Below the pieces are notes generated by a model, which saw nothing but the letters and a program-made list of their open reading frames with translations, had not been told where the DNA came from and did no database searches. 24,761 nucleotides of DNA from Candidatus Aenigmarchaeota archaeon CG_4_9_14_3_um_filter_37_18 (GTDB taxonomy: Archaea; Aenigmatarchaeota; Aenigmatarchaeia; CG10238-14), in the NCBI GenBank assembly GCA_002789635.1, contig PFTQ01000027.1:1-24761 (forward strand), written 5' to 3'. A program made the translations under genes and the position numbers. Positions 6,607 through 13,906 of this stretch are shown here, one piece after another; position 1 is the stretch's first letter, and each line of letters begins with the position of its first letter.

Positions 6607-6981
6607 ATGAAAAAAATTGAGAGCAACAAAGCACCTATACCTAAAGCTTGGTATTCCCAGGCGATAAAAACTGGAAAGATGCTGTTCACTGCTGGCCAGA
6701 TTCATTTAACAGCGGATGGAAAGTTATTGGAGGGGGATATAAAAGAACAAACACATCAGGTAATGAAAAACCTTAAATGTATCTTGGAAGAGGCTGAATT
6801 TTTTTTTAAGGACGTTGTTAAGACCACAATTTTCATTGTTGATATGGCAACTTATTCTGAAATAATCCAAGTTTATTCAACCTATATGTCTGAACCATAT
6901 CCGGCCAGAGAAACTGTCTGCGTAAAAGAATTGCCTCTTGGGGCAAAATTAGAAATAAGCCTGATTGCCGTCAAGAATTGA
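6607..6981 (+). CDS. RidA family enamine/imine deaminase
   Basis: A 124-residue RidA/YjgF/UK114 protein, which hydrolyses reactive 2-aminoacrylate-type enamines made by PLP enzymes and normally works as a trimer. The carboxylate-binding arginine is present (PARETV, R101), as is the acidic residue of the C-terminal strand (KLEISLIAVKN, E116). The N-terminal AWYSQAIKTGKMLFTAGQI matches the family. Length is normal. No SD is visible. A TATA-like TTTTAATTTTTTA about 20-30 nt upstream makes the mRNA nearly leaderless. The neighbours give no pathway link. Confidence 0.92.
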   Translation: MKKIESNKAPIPKAWYSQAIKTGKMLFTAGQIHLTADGKLLEGDIKEQTHQVMKNLKCILEEAEFFFKDVVKTTIFIVDMATYSEIIQVYSTYMSEPYPARETVCVKELPLGAKLEISLIAVKN

Positions 6982-7004
6982 AACCTACACTAAACCACTA
7001 ACCC

Positions 7005-7017
7005 TTTTAAACTTTTA
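7005..7017 (+). promoter_or_regulatory. TATA box of the aIF2-alpha/PAC2/uS2 operon
   Basis: TTTTAAACTTTTA lies about 30 nt before ATG 7040, with no SD between, so a leaderless or nearly leaderless transcript is likely. The genes downstream (7812, 8623) instead carry SD-like sequences. Confidence 0.4.
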
Positions 7018-7039
7018 ACTCCCACATATTGTAGATAAT

Positions 7040-7810
7040 ATGGTCAAAAGAAAAGGTTTTCCGTCAGAAGGAGAAGTCGTCCTAGTCACCGTTAGAAATA
7101 TCACGCCTTACTCAGCCTTATGCTCTATAGACGAATATCCTGGCAAAGAAGGGATGATTCATGTTTCTGAGGTTTCAGGAAAGTGGGTCAGGGACATCAG
7201 AAATTTCGTGAAGCAAGACAAGCAGTATGCAGCAAAAGTGTTGAGAGTAGACGAGGAAAGGGGCCACATTAACTTGAGCTTGAAAAGGCTTTCAAAAAAG
7301 GATTCTGAAAGGAAAATACAAGACTACAAAAATGAGGAAAGGGCCGAAAAGATGTTGGAAATGGTTGGGAAAGAGCTCAATCTGCCTCTGGAAAAAATTT
7401 ACGAAGAGCTAGGCTACGATCTTCAAGAGACATTCGGGGATATGTTTATCGCATTTAATCTTGCATTAGAAGACCCGGAAAAATTAGCTAGAAGAGGGGT
7501 AGACAAAAAATACATAAAAGTCATGGAAAAAATAGCGAAAGAAACCATAAAAAAGAAGGAAGTCGAAATAAAGACTGTCCTTGAGTTAAAATTCTTCACA
7601 GGGGATGGAGTCAATAAAATAAAAGACTTTCTTGATCACCTGCACGAAAAATATAAATGGGAAATAAGATATATTAGTGCGCCAAGATATTCTATAGAGA
7701 TAAAAACAAACAGCCCGAAACAGGCTCAAAGAGACTTGAGGGAAAAATTGGAAAAAGAGATCTTGACTGTAAAAGACGGTGAAGCTGACTTTAAAATAGG
7801 GGTGGAATGA
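7040..7810 (+). CDS. Translation initiation factor aIF2 subunit alpha
   Basis: The 256-residue alpha subunit of the aIF2 heterotrimer that brings initiator Met-tRNA to the small subunit. An N-terminal S1 OB domain (about 8-84, GKEGMIHVSEVSGKWVRDI) is followed by a helical domain (about 85-170) and a C-terminal alpha/beta domain that binds the gamma subunit. The eukaryotic phospho-serine region is replaced by SGKWVRD, as in other archaea. The stop is 1 nt before the PAC2 gene, so the two are surely co-transcribed. In many archaea nop10 lies between these two genes; it is missing here. Confidence 0.95.
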   Translation: MVKRKGFPSEGEVVLVTVRNITPYSALCSIDEYPGKEGMIHVSEVSGKWVRDIRNFVKQDKQYAAKVLRVDEERGHINLSLKRLSKKDSERKIQDYKNEERAEKMLEMVGKELNLPLEKIYEELGYDLQETFGDMFIAFNLALEDPEKLARRGVDKKYIKVMEKIAKETIKKKEVEIKTVLELKFFTGDGVNKIKDFLDHLHEKYKWEIRYISAPRYSIEIKTNSPKQAQRDLREKLEKEILTVKDGEADFKIGVE

Positions 7811-7811
7811 A

Positions 7812-8618
7812 ATGGATGGGACAAAAATAAAACTATTGGAAAAAATGCCTAAGCTAAACAACCCAATATTTATCGAGGGTTTGCCTGGTGTAGGCAATAT
7901 CGGAAGGATAGCTGTAGGCTATTTGCTTGAGGAATTGAAAGCAAAAAAATTTGCGGAATTATTCTCTTCCCACTTTATGCCTTTTGTATTGGTACATCAG
8001 AGCTCTGCTGTGCATGTGCTTAAAAATGAATTCTACTACTGGAAGTCAGACAAGCCAAAAGGCAGGGATATTATTTTTCTAATAGGGGACAGCCAAAGCG
8101 TCGATCCAATAGGGCATTATGAGATCGTGGAAACCATTCTAGACTTTATAGAGCAGCTCGGCGTCAAGGATATAATCACAACTGCCGGATTAAGCGTCCA
8201 GAATCGGGGCGTAAGCGAGAATCTAATAGGGGTTGTGACCGACCCTAAAGTCATCCAAAAATACAAAAACCAGGGGATAGATTTTGATGCCGGAAGCAAG
8301 GTTGGGACTATAATCGGGGCATCCGGCCTATTGCTGGGTTTAGGAAGGTATAGAGGCATGGGTGGAATGTGCTTATTAGGGCAAACAGCAGTAGTGCCAG
8401 AAATCCCAGACCCAAAAACTGCAGAGGTAGTTTTAAAAACTTTAATTAAGATATTAAACGTTAAAATTGACCTGTCTGAACTCAAGGATAAGATAAAAGA
8501 AATGGAAAGCTTCATGAAAAAGATCCAAAAAGTCCAGACAAAAGCTTTATCCCAGATGCTGGCTGAAGAGATGAAAGAGCCGAAAGCGTCCAAGGAAGAT
8601 CTAAAATATATAGGTTGA
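7812..8618 (+). CDS. PAC2 family protein (proteasome assembly chaperone-like)
   Basis: A 268-residue PAC2-superfamily protein: PIFIEGLPGVGNIGRIAVGYLLEEL near the start, then IIFLIGDSQSVDP, and GIIGASGLLLGLGR-type glycine-rich loops around 155-175. Archaeal members related to proteasome assembly chaperones often sit next to aIF2-alpha, as here. The last 50 residues (DLSELKDKIKEMESFMKKIQ) are a predicted coiled coil. Biochemical role in archaea is not firmly known. It begins 1 nt after the aIF2-alpha stop and ends 4 nt before uS2. Confidence 0.85.
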   Translation: MDGTKIKLLEKMPKLNNPIFIEGLPGVGNIGRIAVGYLLEELKAKKFAELFSSHFMPFVLVHQSSAVHVLKNEFYYWKSDKPKGRDIIFLIGDSQSVDPIGHYEIVETILDFIEQLGVKDIITTAGLSVQNRGVSENLIGVVTDPKVIQKYKNQGIDFDAGSKVGTIIGASGLLLGLGRYRGMGGMCLLGQTAVVPEIPDPKTAEVVLKTLIKILNVKIDLSELKDKIKEMESFMKKIQKVQTKALSQMLAEEMKEPKASKEDLKYIG

Positions 8619-8622
8619 TCAA

Positions 8623-9210
8623 ATGGTTGAAGAACTGCTGATACCAAAAGAGGAATACCTATCTTACGGCATACACATAGGAATGAAATCCAAAAATGCA
8701 AGCATGAAGAGATTCATCTACAAGATAAGGGAAGATGGGCTGTCTGTGTTAAATCTGAAGCTGCTGGATGAAAGAATAGGCATAGCAGCAAAGTTCCTTG
8801 CAAAGAACAAAAAAATACTTATTGTCGGGAGAAAGGCGAATGCCCAAAAAGGCGCTAAAAAATTAGCCGAAGTTATCGGGGCGGATTATGTGATAGGGAG
8901 GTTTATGCCTGGGACTCTTACAAACCCAAATTACAGCAAATTCCTTGAGCCTAATGTAGTTTTATTGACTGATCCCCTGTCAGACAAGCAGGCATTAAAA
9001 GAGGCTACTGATTCAAGAATATCAGTTGCTGCTTTATGCGATACCTTCAATGATGCCAAGAATATTGATTTAATTATCCCCTGCAATAATAAAGGGAGGA
9101 AATCTATAGCTTTGGTATTCTGGCTTCTTGCAAGAGAGATATTAAAGAATCGCGGAGAAAAGGAATTCAGCCATAAAGTAGAAGAGTTCATGTCAGAGAC
9201 TGAAGAGTAA
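8623..9210 (+). CDS. rps2: Small subunit ribosomal protein uS2
   Basis: A 195-residue uS2. The archaeal/eukaryotic signature run is clear: RFMPGTLTNPNY, then EPNVVLLTDPLSDKQALKEA, VAALCDTFND and LIIPCNNKGRKSIALVFWLL. The N-terminus (PKEEYLSYGIHIGMKS) contains the usual GxHIG-like strand. The bacterial coiled-coil insert is absent, as expected. The SD GGTTGATC (8613-8620), complementary to the archaeal 16S 3' end, lies 2 nt before ATG 8623. It is the last gene of the aIF2-alpha/PAC2 operon; in other archaea uS2 usually sits with RNA polymerase subunits or enolase. Confidence 0.95.
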   Translation: MVEELLIPKEEYLSYGIHIGMKSKNASMKRFIYKIREDGLSVLNLKLLDERIGIAAKFLAKNKKILIVGRKANAQKGAKKLAEVIGADYVIGRFMPGTLTNPNYSKFLEPNVVLLTDPLSDKQALKEATDSRISVAALCDTFNDAKNIDLIIPCNNKGRKSIALVFWLLAREILKNRGEKEFSHKVEEFMSETEE

Positions 9211-9254
9211 CTGGTATATTTATTAAAACAATCCTATAATTTAATAGTGATCGC

Positions 9255-9800
9255 ATGATTTGGATATTATTGGCATTGGCGGTAGTGATCTTCCTAGTAG
9301 TAGTCTCCTATATCAACAGGATTATTCTGCTAGGGAACAGAGTAGATAATGCATGGTCGCAGATAGATGTGCAGCTGAAGAAGAGAGTAGACCTAGTTCC
9401 AAACTTGGTTGAAACAGTCAAAGGCTACATGAAGCACGAGAAAGACGCGATAAGCGCAGTGACAAAAGCCAGGGAAAGGATGCTAGGCGCAAAAACCGAC
9501 GAAGATAGGTTAAAGGCGAACAGCCAGATTGCTGGCGCATTGAAGACTATTTTCGCATTGGCAGAGAATTACCCGAACCTGAAAGCAAACGAGAATTTCA
9601 TGATGCTTCAGGAAGAGCTGTCAGCAGTTGAGAACAAGATTGCATATTCCAGGCAATTCTACAATGATTCCATATTGATGTACAATAATCTAGTGTCAAC
9701 ATTTCCAGGAGTGATTTTTGCAGGAATAATAGGAAAAGAAAAGAAGAAACACCTTGAGATAACTGCCGAAGAAAGGAAGCCGGTTAAAGTAAAATTCTAG
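9255..9800 (+). CDS. lemA: LemA family membrane protein
   Basis: A 181-residue LemA protein. One N-terminal membrane segment (about 2-22, ILLALAVVIFLVVVSYI) is followed by the family's four-helix bundle with hallmark stretches NRVDNAWSQIDVQLKKRVDLVPNLVETVKGY, then ENYPNLKANENF and ENKIAYSRQFYND, and the late VSTFPGVIFAG. Function is uncertain; it is repeatedly found beside HtpX proteases, as here, and may act with them at the membrane. SD-like GTGATC lies at 9247-9252 before ATG 9255, and TATA-like ATATTTATTAAAA before that. Confidence 0.95.
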   Translation: MIWILLALAVVIFLVVVSYINRIILLGNRVDNAWSQIDVQLKKRVDLVPNLVETVKGYMKHEKDAISAVTKARERMLGAKTDEDRLKANSQIAGALKTIFALAENYPNLKANENFMMLQEELSAVENKIAYSRQFYNDSILMYNNLVSTFPGVIFAGIIGKEKKKHLEITAEERKPVKVKF

Positions 9801-9812
9801 TTGGTTGAACAA

Positions 9813-10712
9813 ATGGATAGATTAAATGTCCAAGATGAAATAAGTAGGAATAAGTTTAAGTCTTTAGTACTGGTGGGAATTGTTTTTCTTTCTCTTATTT
9901 TTCTTGCTTATGCTATCGCTCAATTCTACGACCCTGCGTCTGCTTACCTATTTGTAACAGTTGCGCTTATATTTTCATTATTGTTCACAATTTTCTCTTA
10001 TTACTATAGCGATAAGATTGTTTTAGCATCTGTACGTGCCAGGCCTGCGAATAAAAAGGAGCATGCATATCTTGTAAATGTTGTCGAGGAATTAGCATTA
10101 GCCGCTGGCATCTCTGCCCCGAAAATATATGTGATAGATTCTGATGAGATTAATGCGTTTGCAACTGGCCGCAACTATGAGCATGGGGTGATATGCGTGA
10201 CTTCAGGATTAATGAATATCCTAAACAGGTCAGAGCTGGAGGGTGTTATTGCACATGAGATGTCACACATCAAGAATTATGATGTTCGTTTCGCTACACT
10301 AGTTGCTGTGATGGTTGGTATGATTATTATTATTTCTGATTTGTTCAGGAGGAGCTTATGGTTTGGCGGAGGAAGAAGCAGGGATAGGGATAATAAAGGC
10401 GGGGGCATTCTTCAGATAGTTGGCTTGGTTTTTTTAATTCTCGCCCCGATTTTCGTGAAACTTATCCAGCTTGCCATTTCTAGGAAGAGAGAGTATTTGG
10501 CGGACTCTAATGGGGCTTTCCTGACAAGATATCCTGAAGGTCTTGCGTCTGCGTTAGAAAAAATAAAGAAAAATAATAAAGGTGAGTTAAAAGTGAGCAG
10601 GGCGGTTGCTTCATTGTTTATTGCAAATCCATTCTCTGCTAAAAAAGTTGCTGAAATGATTTCAACTCATCCGGATATTGATTCCAGAATTAAGAAATTG
10701 AGAAGCATGTAA
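9813..10712 (+). CDS. htpX: HtpX family membrane zinc metalloprotease
   Basis: A 299-residue M48 protease for membrane-protein quality control. Two N-terminal membrane segments (about 15-60) precede the catalytic domain. The zinc motif HEMSH is at 148-152, the third ligand E227 lies in KREYLADSNGAF, and two more hydrophobic segments lie between them. The C-terminus STHPDIDSRIKKLRSM is the family ending. I chose ATG 9813 over the in-frame TTG 9801 because TTGGTTG immediately after the lemA stop can serve as a weak SD. It follows lemA within 12 nt. Confidence 0.95.
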   Translation: MDRLNVQDEISRNKFKSLVLVGIVFLSLIFLAYAIAQFYDPASAYLFVTVALIFSLLFTIFSYYYSDKIVLASVRARPANKKEHAYLVNVVEELALAAGISAPKIYVIDSDEINAFATGRNYEHGVICVTSGLMNILNRSELEGVIAHEMSHIKNYDVRFATLVAVMVGMIIIISDLFRRSLWFGGGRSRDRDNKGGGILQIVGLVFLILAPIFVKLIQLAISRKREYLADSNGAFLTRYPEGLASALEKIKKNNKGELKVSRAVASLFIANPFSAKKVAEMISTHPDIDSRIKKLRSM

Positions 10713-10752
10713 CTAATTTAAGTCTTAACAATAACTTTTACAGAGTGTTGAT

Positions 10753-11325
10753 ATGGAAAAAAACCTGAATGAAGTGCTGAATGGATTGGAACGTCTGCCG
10801 CAAGTAATCACACCAAAAGATGCATCGCTCATCCTAGCTTATACAGGAATATCACCAGATGCAAAAATAGTTGATGCAGGATCAGGATCGGGTTTTCTTG
10901 CAATATTCTTAGCATGGTACTGCCCTAAAGGAAAAGTAATCACATACGAAAAGAGAATGGAATTCACAAAAATAGTTGAAAGAAACATTTCTAAAACTGG
11001 ATTAAAAAATATAGAAGTGAAAAACAAAGATGTTCTTGAAGGGATAGAAGAGAAAGATATTGACTTAATAACACTCGACATGAAAGACTGTGAGCAGGCT
11101 ATTCCTGAAGCTTATAAGAAATTGAATGCTGATGGGTGGCTAGCTGTTTACTCGCCGCATATAGAACAGGTTGAAAGAATAGTTGAAGAGATGAGAAAAA
11201 ATAAATTCAAAAATATCGAAATTGTTGAGAATATTGTCCGCGAGTGGCAGAGTGAATTTGGATATACAAGGCCTAAGAGCCAGGGTTTGATGCATACTGG
11301 ATGGCTGACTTTTGGGAGAAAATGA
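10753..11325 (+). CDS. TrmI-like tRNA (adenine-N1) methyltransferase, short form
   Basis: A 190-residue SAM methyltransferase resembling archaeal TrmI, which makes m1A57/58 in the tRNA T-loop. The first motif RLPQVITPKDASLIL (about 14-28) leads into the SAM loop VDAGSGSGFLA (40-50), and the C-terminus RPKSQGLMHTGWLTFGRK matches the family ending. Archaeal TrmI is usually about 250 residues with an N-terminal beta-domain that helps hold tRNA; that domain is absent here. No SD is obvious. The stop touches the stop of the convergent Yip1 gene. CbiT/precorrin methylase is a less likely alternative. Confidence 0.75.
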   Translation: MEKNLNEVLNGLERLPQVITPKDASLILAYTGISPDAKIVDAGSGSGFLAIFLAWYCPKGKVITYEKRMEFTKIVERNISKTGLKNIEVKNKDVLEGIEEKDIDLITLDMKDCEQAIPEAYKKLNADGWLAVYSPHIEQVERIVEEMRKNKFKNIEIVENIVREWQSEFGYTRPKSQGLMHTGWLTFGRK

Positions 11326-12216
11326 TTAGTCACAATACACTATTCTATCCTCAGAATTACTAGATGATGTAACAGTAACTATATGTTTACCTGAATCATA
11401 AGATGTGATCCCAACAGCTACTTTATTTGATTGTGAATTTATAGGATCTAAAGTCCCATAATCATCTGAGAGAGAGCCATCAATAAAAACCTTTATTCCA
11501 CCATCGGCTATATCAGATGTTCCAGTATTTGAAATGATCAATGTTATTTTACCATTTATGCATGAAGCGTCAATAATAGATATTGTGCTTGAGGTCAGCT
11601 CATTAATACTATTAATAGATGACAAGTAAAGAAGAGCCGTTGCTGCTATAAGAGCCCCTATTATCAAGCCCAGTATTATCAACGGGATCAGAACTACAGC
11701 TATAGACCTTATTATAGAGAACTTATGCAATTTTGATACCCCGACTATTTCTAAAATTAAACCATATAATCCAGCGAAAATCCCGACTAAAGGTATTTGG
11801 CCAAGGATTGCTGTCGGTGTCATTCCAATTACAACAGCTGTTAATGTTTTCTCGAAACCCCTGCCCCCAAAAATGTAGACAAAGATGTGAAGTATAAAGC
11901 TTATGATGATTATGAAAACGAAGCCAAGAGTTATCATTAAAAAGAAGGATATTATAGTAAAAATTACATTGAATAAAAACACTCCAGATGTCGATAGTAA
12001 TGGCGATATAGGGCCAATTATATCTGCTAGTCTTTCTACTATTTCCATCCATGCCTTTACATTTAACAGGCTCACCACGAAACCAATTAAAACATTGACA
12101 AGGCTCAGTTGAACCCAAAACTTATACAATTCGCCAATCGACTGCTCTTTTAATTTGCTGAAAAAATTGACTGGGTCAAACAGTATTTTAGGGATGATTT
12201 TCAAATCGTCAAACAT
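11326..12216 (-). CDS. Yip1-domain membrane protein with extracytoplasmic tail
   Basis: A 296-residue protein. The N-terminus (LKIIPKILFDPVNFFSKLKEQ) and about five membrane segments match the archaeal Yip1/DUF1282 pattern. After the last segment (about 180-200) comes an 80-residue, Ser/Thr-rich beta-type domain with INGKITLIISNTGTSDI and IKVFIDG, resembling the outer domains of archaeal pilins and archaellins. Two cysteines in that domain, CINGK and the terminal YCD, could form a disulfide. Such proteins have no assigned function. TATA-like TTATTTAAA lies about 30 nt upstream and no SD is seen, so the mRNA is probably near-leaderless. Confidence 0.7.
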   Translation of the reverse strand: MFDDLKIIPKILFDPVNFFSKLKEQSIGELYKFWVQLSLVNVLIGFVVSLLNVKAWMEIVERLADIIGPISPLLSTSGVFLFNVIFTIISFFLMITLGFVFIIIISFILHIFVYIFGGRGFEKTLTAVVIGMTPTAILGQIPLVGIFAGLYGLILEIVGVSKLHKFSIIRSIAVVLIPLIILGLIIGALIAATALLYLSSINSINELTSSTISIIDASCINGKITLIISNTGTSDIADGGIKVFIDGSLSDDYGTLDPINSQSNKVAVGITSYDSGKHIVTVTSSSNSEDRIVYCD

Positions 12217-12292
12217 GATTATAATTCACAAAATGCCTTTAAATAAGTGTTTGGTAGGAAACTGGGATTGGGTTTTGAAGTAGTTACCCGAT

Positions 12293-12487
12293 TCAATCAT
12301 CAAAAATAAACAAGTCATCAATCGTTGTTTTCAATGCATTGGCTACCTGATGCGCCAGCCTAAGTGATGGGTTGTACTTTCCTTTCTCTAAAAAAAGAAT
12401 AGTCTCCCTTCTGACACCTACTTTTTTTGCTAAATCTTCCTGTGTCATATCATATCTTGCTCGGAGTTCCTTGATTTTCGTTTTCAT
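12293..12487 (-). CDS. XRE-family HTH regulator
   Basis: A 64-residue protein that is little more than one Cro/C1-type helix-turn-helix: IKELRARYDMTQEDLAKKVG, then VRRETILFLEKGKYNPSL and ALKTTIDDLF. It matches the very short YozG/HipB-like archaeal regulators. I chose ATG 12487 because it overlaps the stop of the upstream DUF2178 gene as ATGA, with AGGGG upstream as an SD. The frame is open further upstream, but that would lie inside DUF2178. Such regulator/DUF2178 pairs are common and the HTH probably controls the pair. Confidence 0.92.
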   Translation of the reverse strand: MKTKIKELRARYDMTQEDLAKKVGVRRETILFLEKGKYNPSLRLAHQVANALKTTIDDLFIFDD

Positions 12488-12921
12488 TCTAAATCCCCTT
12501 TTCTGTTGTAATATACCCAGCAAACAGCAAACAAAATACTCATCAAACCCACCGTAACGCTAGTCGCTTGGCTTACATCCCTGAACTTTATTAAGTCTTC
12601 GGATAAAAATCCAACTGCCAGCAACATATAAAGCGAAATATAGAATGCTCTAGAGGTTGCTTTTTCCATTACTCTTTTGCTTCTCTCATCCTGCAAAGGA
12701 AAGCCTTTTTTGATATCACTATTCCCCCTTATGAAAACAGATATGGCAAAAACAAGTATTGTAACTACAATAAAAATTCCTCCAGCTCCCCCCGCTACAT
12801 TGCCTCCAATAAAAGATTTTAGTGAAAACAGAGTTCCGGTTACAATTACAAACAAGCTTACTATAATTATCGCTATCAATCTGATTTTATCGCTGCCTTC
12901 TTTATTATTTTTCGTTTTCAT
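12484..12921 (-). CDS. DUF2178-like membrane protein paired with HTH
   Basis: A 145-residue protein with four hydrophobic segments. The central cytoplasmic stretch GFPLQDERSKRVMEKATSRAF is the DUF2178 signature. The function is unknown; these proteins are typically encoded just upstream of a small XRE regulator and may act as its membrane partner or target. AGGTGAT (complement of about 12927-12933) is the SD before ATG 12921. It overlaps the HTH gene by 4 nt. Confidence 0.8.
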   Translation of the reverse strand: MKTKNNKEGSDKIRLIAIIIVSLFVIVTGTLFSLKSFIGGNVAGGAGGIFIVVTILVFAISVFIRGNSDIKKGFPLQDERSKRVMEKATSRAFYISLYMLLAVGFLSEDLIKFRDVSQATSVTVGLMSILFAVCWVYYNRKGDLE

Positions 12922-12988
12922 TTTTTATCACCTGTTATTTATTTAAAACATTTTATTAGTTTTATTTAACTTTATATTAGATATATTT

Positions 12989-13015
12989 AACATTATAGTA
13001 TTTAAAGTTAATGTT
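12989..13015 (-). promoter_or_regulatory. Inverted repeat around a TATA box upstream of DUF2178-HTH
   Basis: AACATTA (12989-12995) and TAATGTT (13009-13015) flank 13 nt containing TATTTAAAG, which reads CTTTAAATA on the minus strand. The spacer is the same length as in the fic operator. This predicts a start near 12976 with a leader of about 55 nt. Another AT-rich TATA candidate lies nearer at about 12962-12972. Confidence 0.45.
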
Positions 13016-13194
13016 TGTGGTGTGGAATAAACATTTCATGTGATAGCCATGAGGTAAGTGAGATCGAAACTTGAAGTTTATTTTGTAACTCCAATACTCG
13101 AATTTGATGGTTTAAGTGTCATTTTAAAAATAGTAAAATACTGAAAAATAAATTCCAAATAACAACAATTGATAAAAAGAATATTTCAGGGACG

Positions 13195-13687
13195 CTACAA
13201 GTCCTGTATTTGAAGAAAAGACGTCCCAATTGCTAAAGTTAAAGAAATTATCAAAGATATCAACCCTATTATATAATTGACTTTAAAAAGATAGTAGTGA
13301 AATATAATAGACCAAGGTATTAAAATAACAAACATCGAGAAGGATAAAATTTCATGAATCCTAGATTTGCGACCCGTTGGCACAATTCCGGATATATCGT
13401 AAATATACCTGCAACTATGGGAGGGACAGATACCAAAAATTGTTGAGTAATGAAAAGTTGTAAATGATTGTGAAAGCAAAAATTGTTTGAAGAATCCCAG
13501 CAAAAGTCAATGAAAAGTTGAATAATTTTCCAGATTCTTTAGTTGTGCCGCAGGAAGATATCGTGTTCTTTTTAAAAGTGAAATTTTTGTTCATTTCCCA
13601 GCATATATAAAAAATAACCGGCATAAAAATAGCGTTCATTAAACCAGAAAGTTTACCAATATGATTCAGTAAAAGTAGCATATACAA
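13195..13687 (-). pseudogene. Frameshifted DUF998-like membrane protein
   Basis: Two overlapping minus-strand frames each carry half of one membrane protein. The first (13687 to 13415) gives the N-terminal half, including KESGKLFNFSLTFAGILQTIF, and stops after YLSLP. The second (about 13440 to 13195) supplies DISGIVPTGRKSRIHEILSF and further membrane segments, matching the GxxPxxxxxxH region of DUF998-type proteins. Joining the frames near 13415-13435 rebuilds a normal-sized protein of about 160 residues with several membrane spans. Either a recent frameshift or a sequencing error explains it. Function of the family is unknown. Confidence 0.6.
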
Positions 13688-13831
13688 ATTTTGTTTTAAT
13701 TTTTATTAAATTTTTGCAAATAGCATCACTATAAACGAGACTTATGAGAATTCCAAGTCAAAAAATTGTGGGGTAAAAATTATAACCCAAGGTTAGATGG
13801 TGTGAAATGAATTCAAACTTAAAGTCAAGAG

Positions 13832-13906
13832 TGGGGTAACTGGGATTTGAACCCAGGTCACGAGGTCCCGAACCTCGAAGCCTAAACCAAACTAGCCGAT
13901 TACCCC
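13832..13906 (-). tRNA. tRNA-Pro(CGG), overlapping the helicase 3' end
   Basis: On the minus strand: acceptor GGGGTAA/TTACCCC (13906-13900 and 13839-13833), discriminator A at 13832, no CCA. Anticodon stem CGAGG/CCTCG with loop TTCGGGA gives anticodon CGG (13870-13868). T-arm CTGGG-TTCAAAT-CCCAG. No intron. The first seven bases are also the last two codons' worth and stop of the helicase gene (TAA at 13902-13900), so the tRNA is probably processed from, or transcribed within, the helicase transcript. Confidence 0.93.

Noticed and set aside
13016..13194. AT-rich gap between DUF2178 promoter and the DUF998-like pseudogene as a possible small RNA
   Set aside because: No strong hairpin, promoter-terminator pair or coding frame could be supported.
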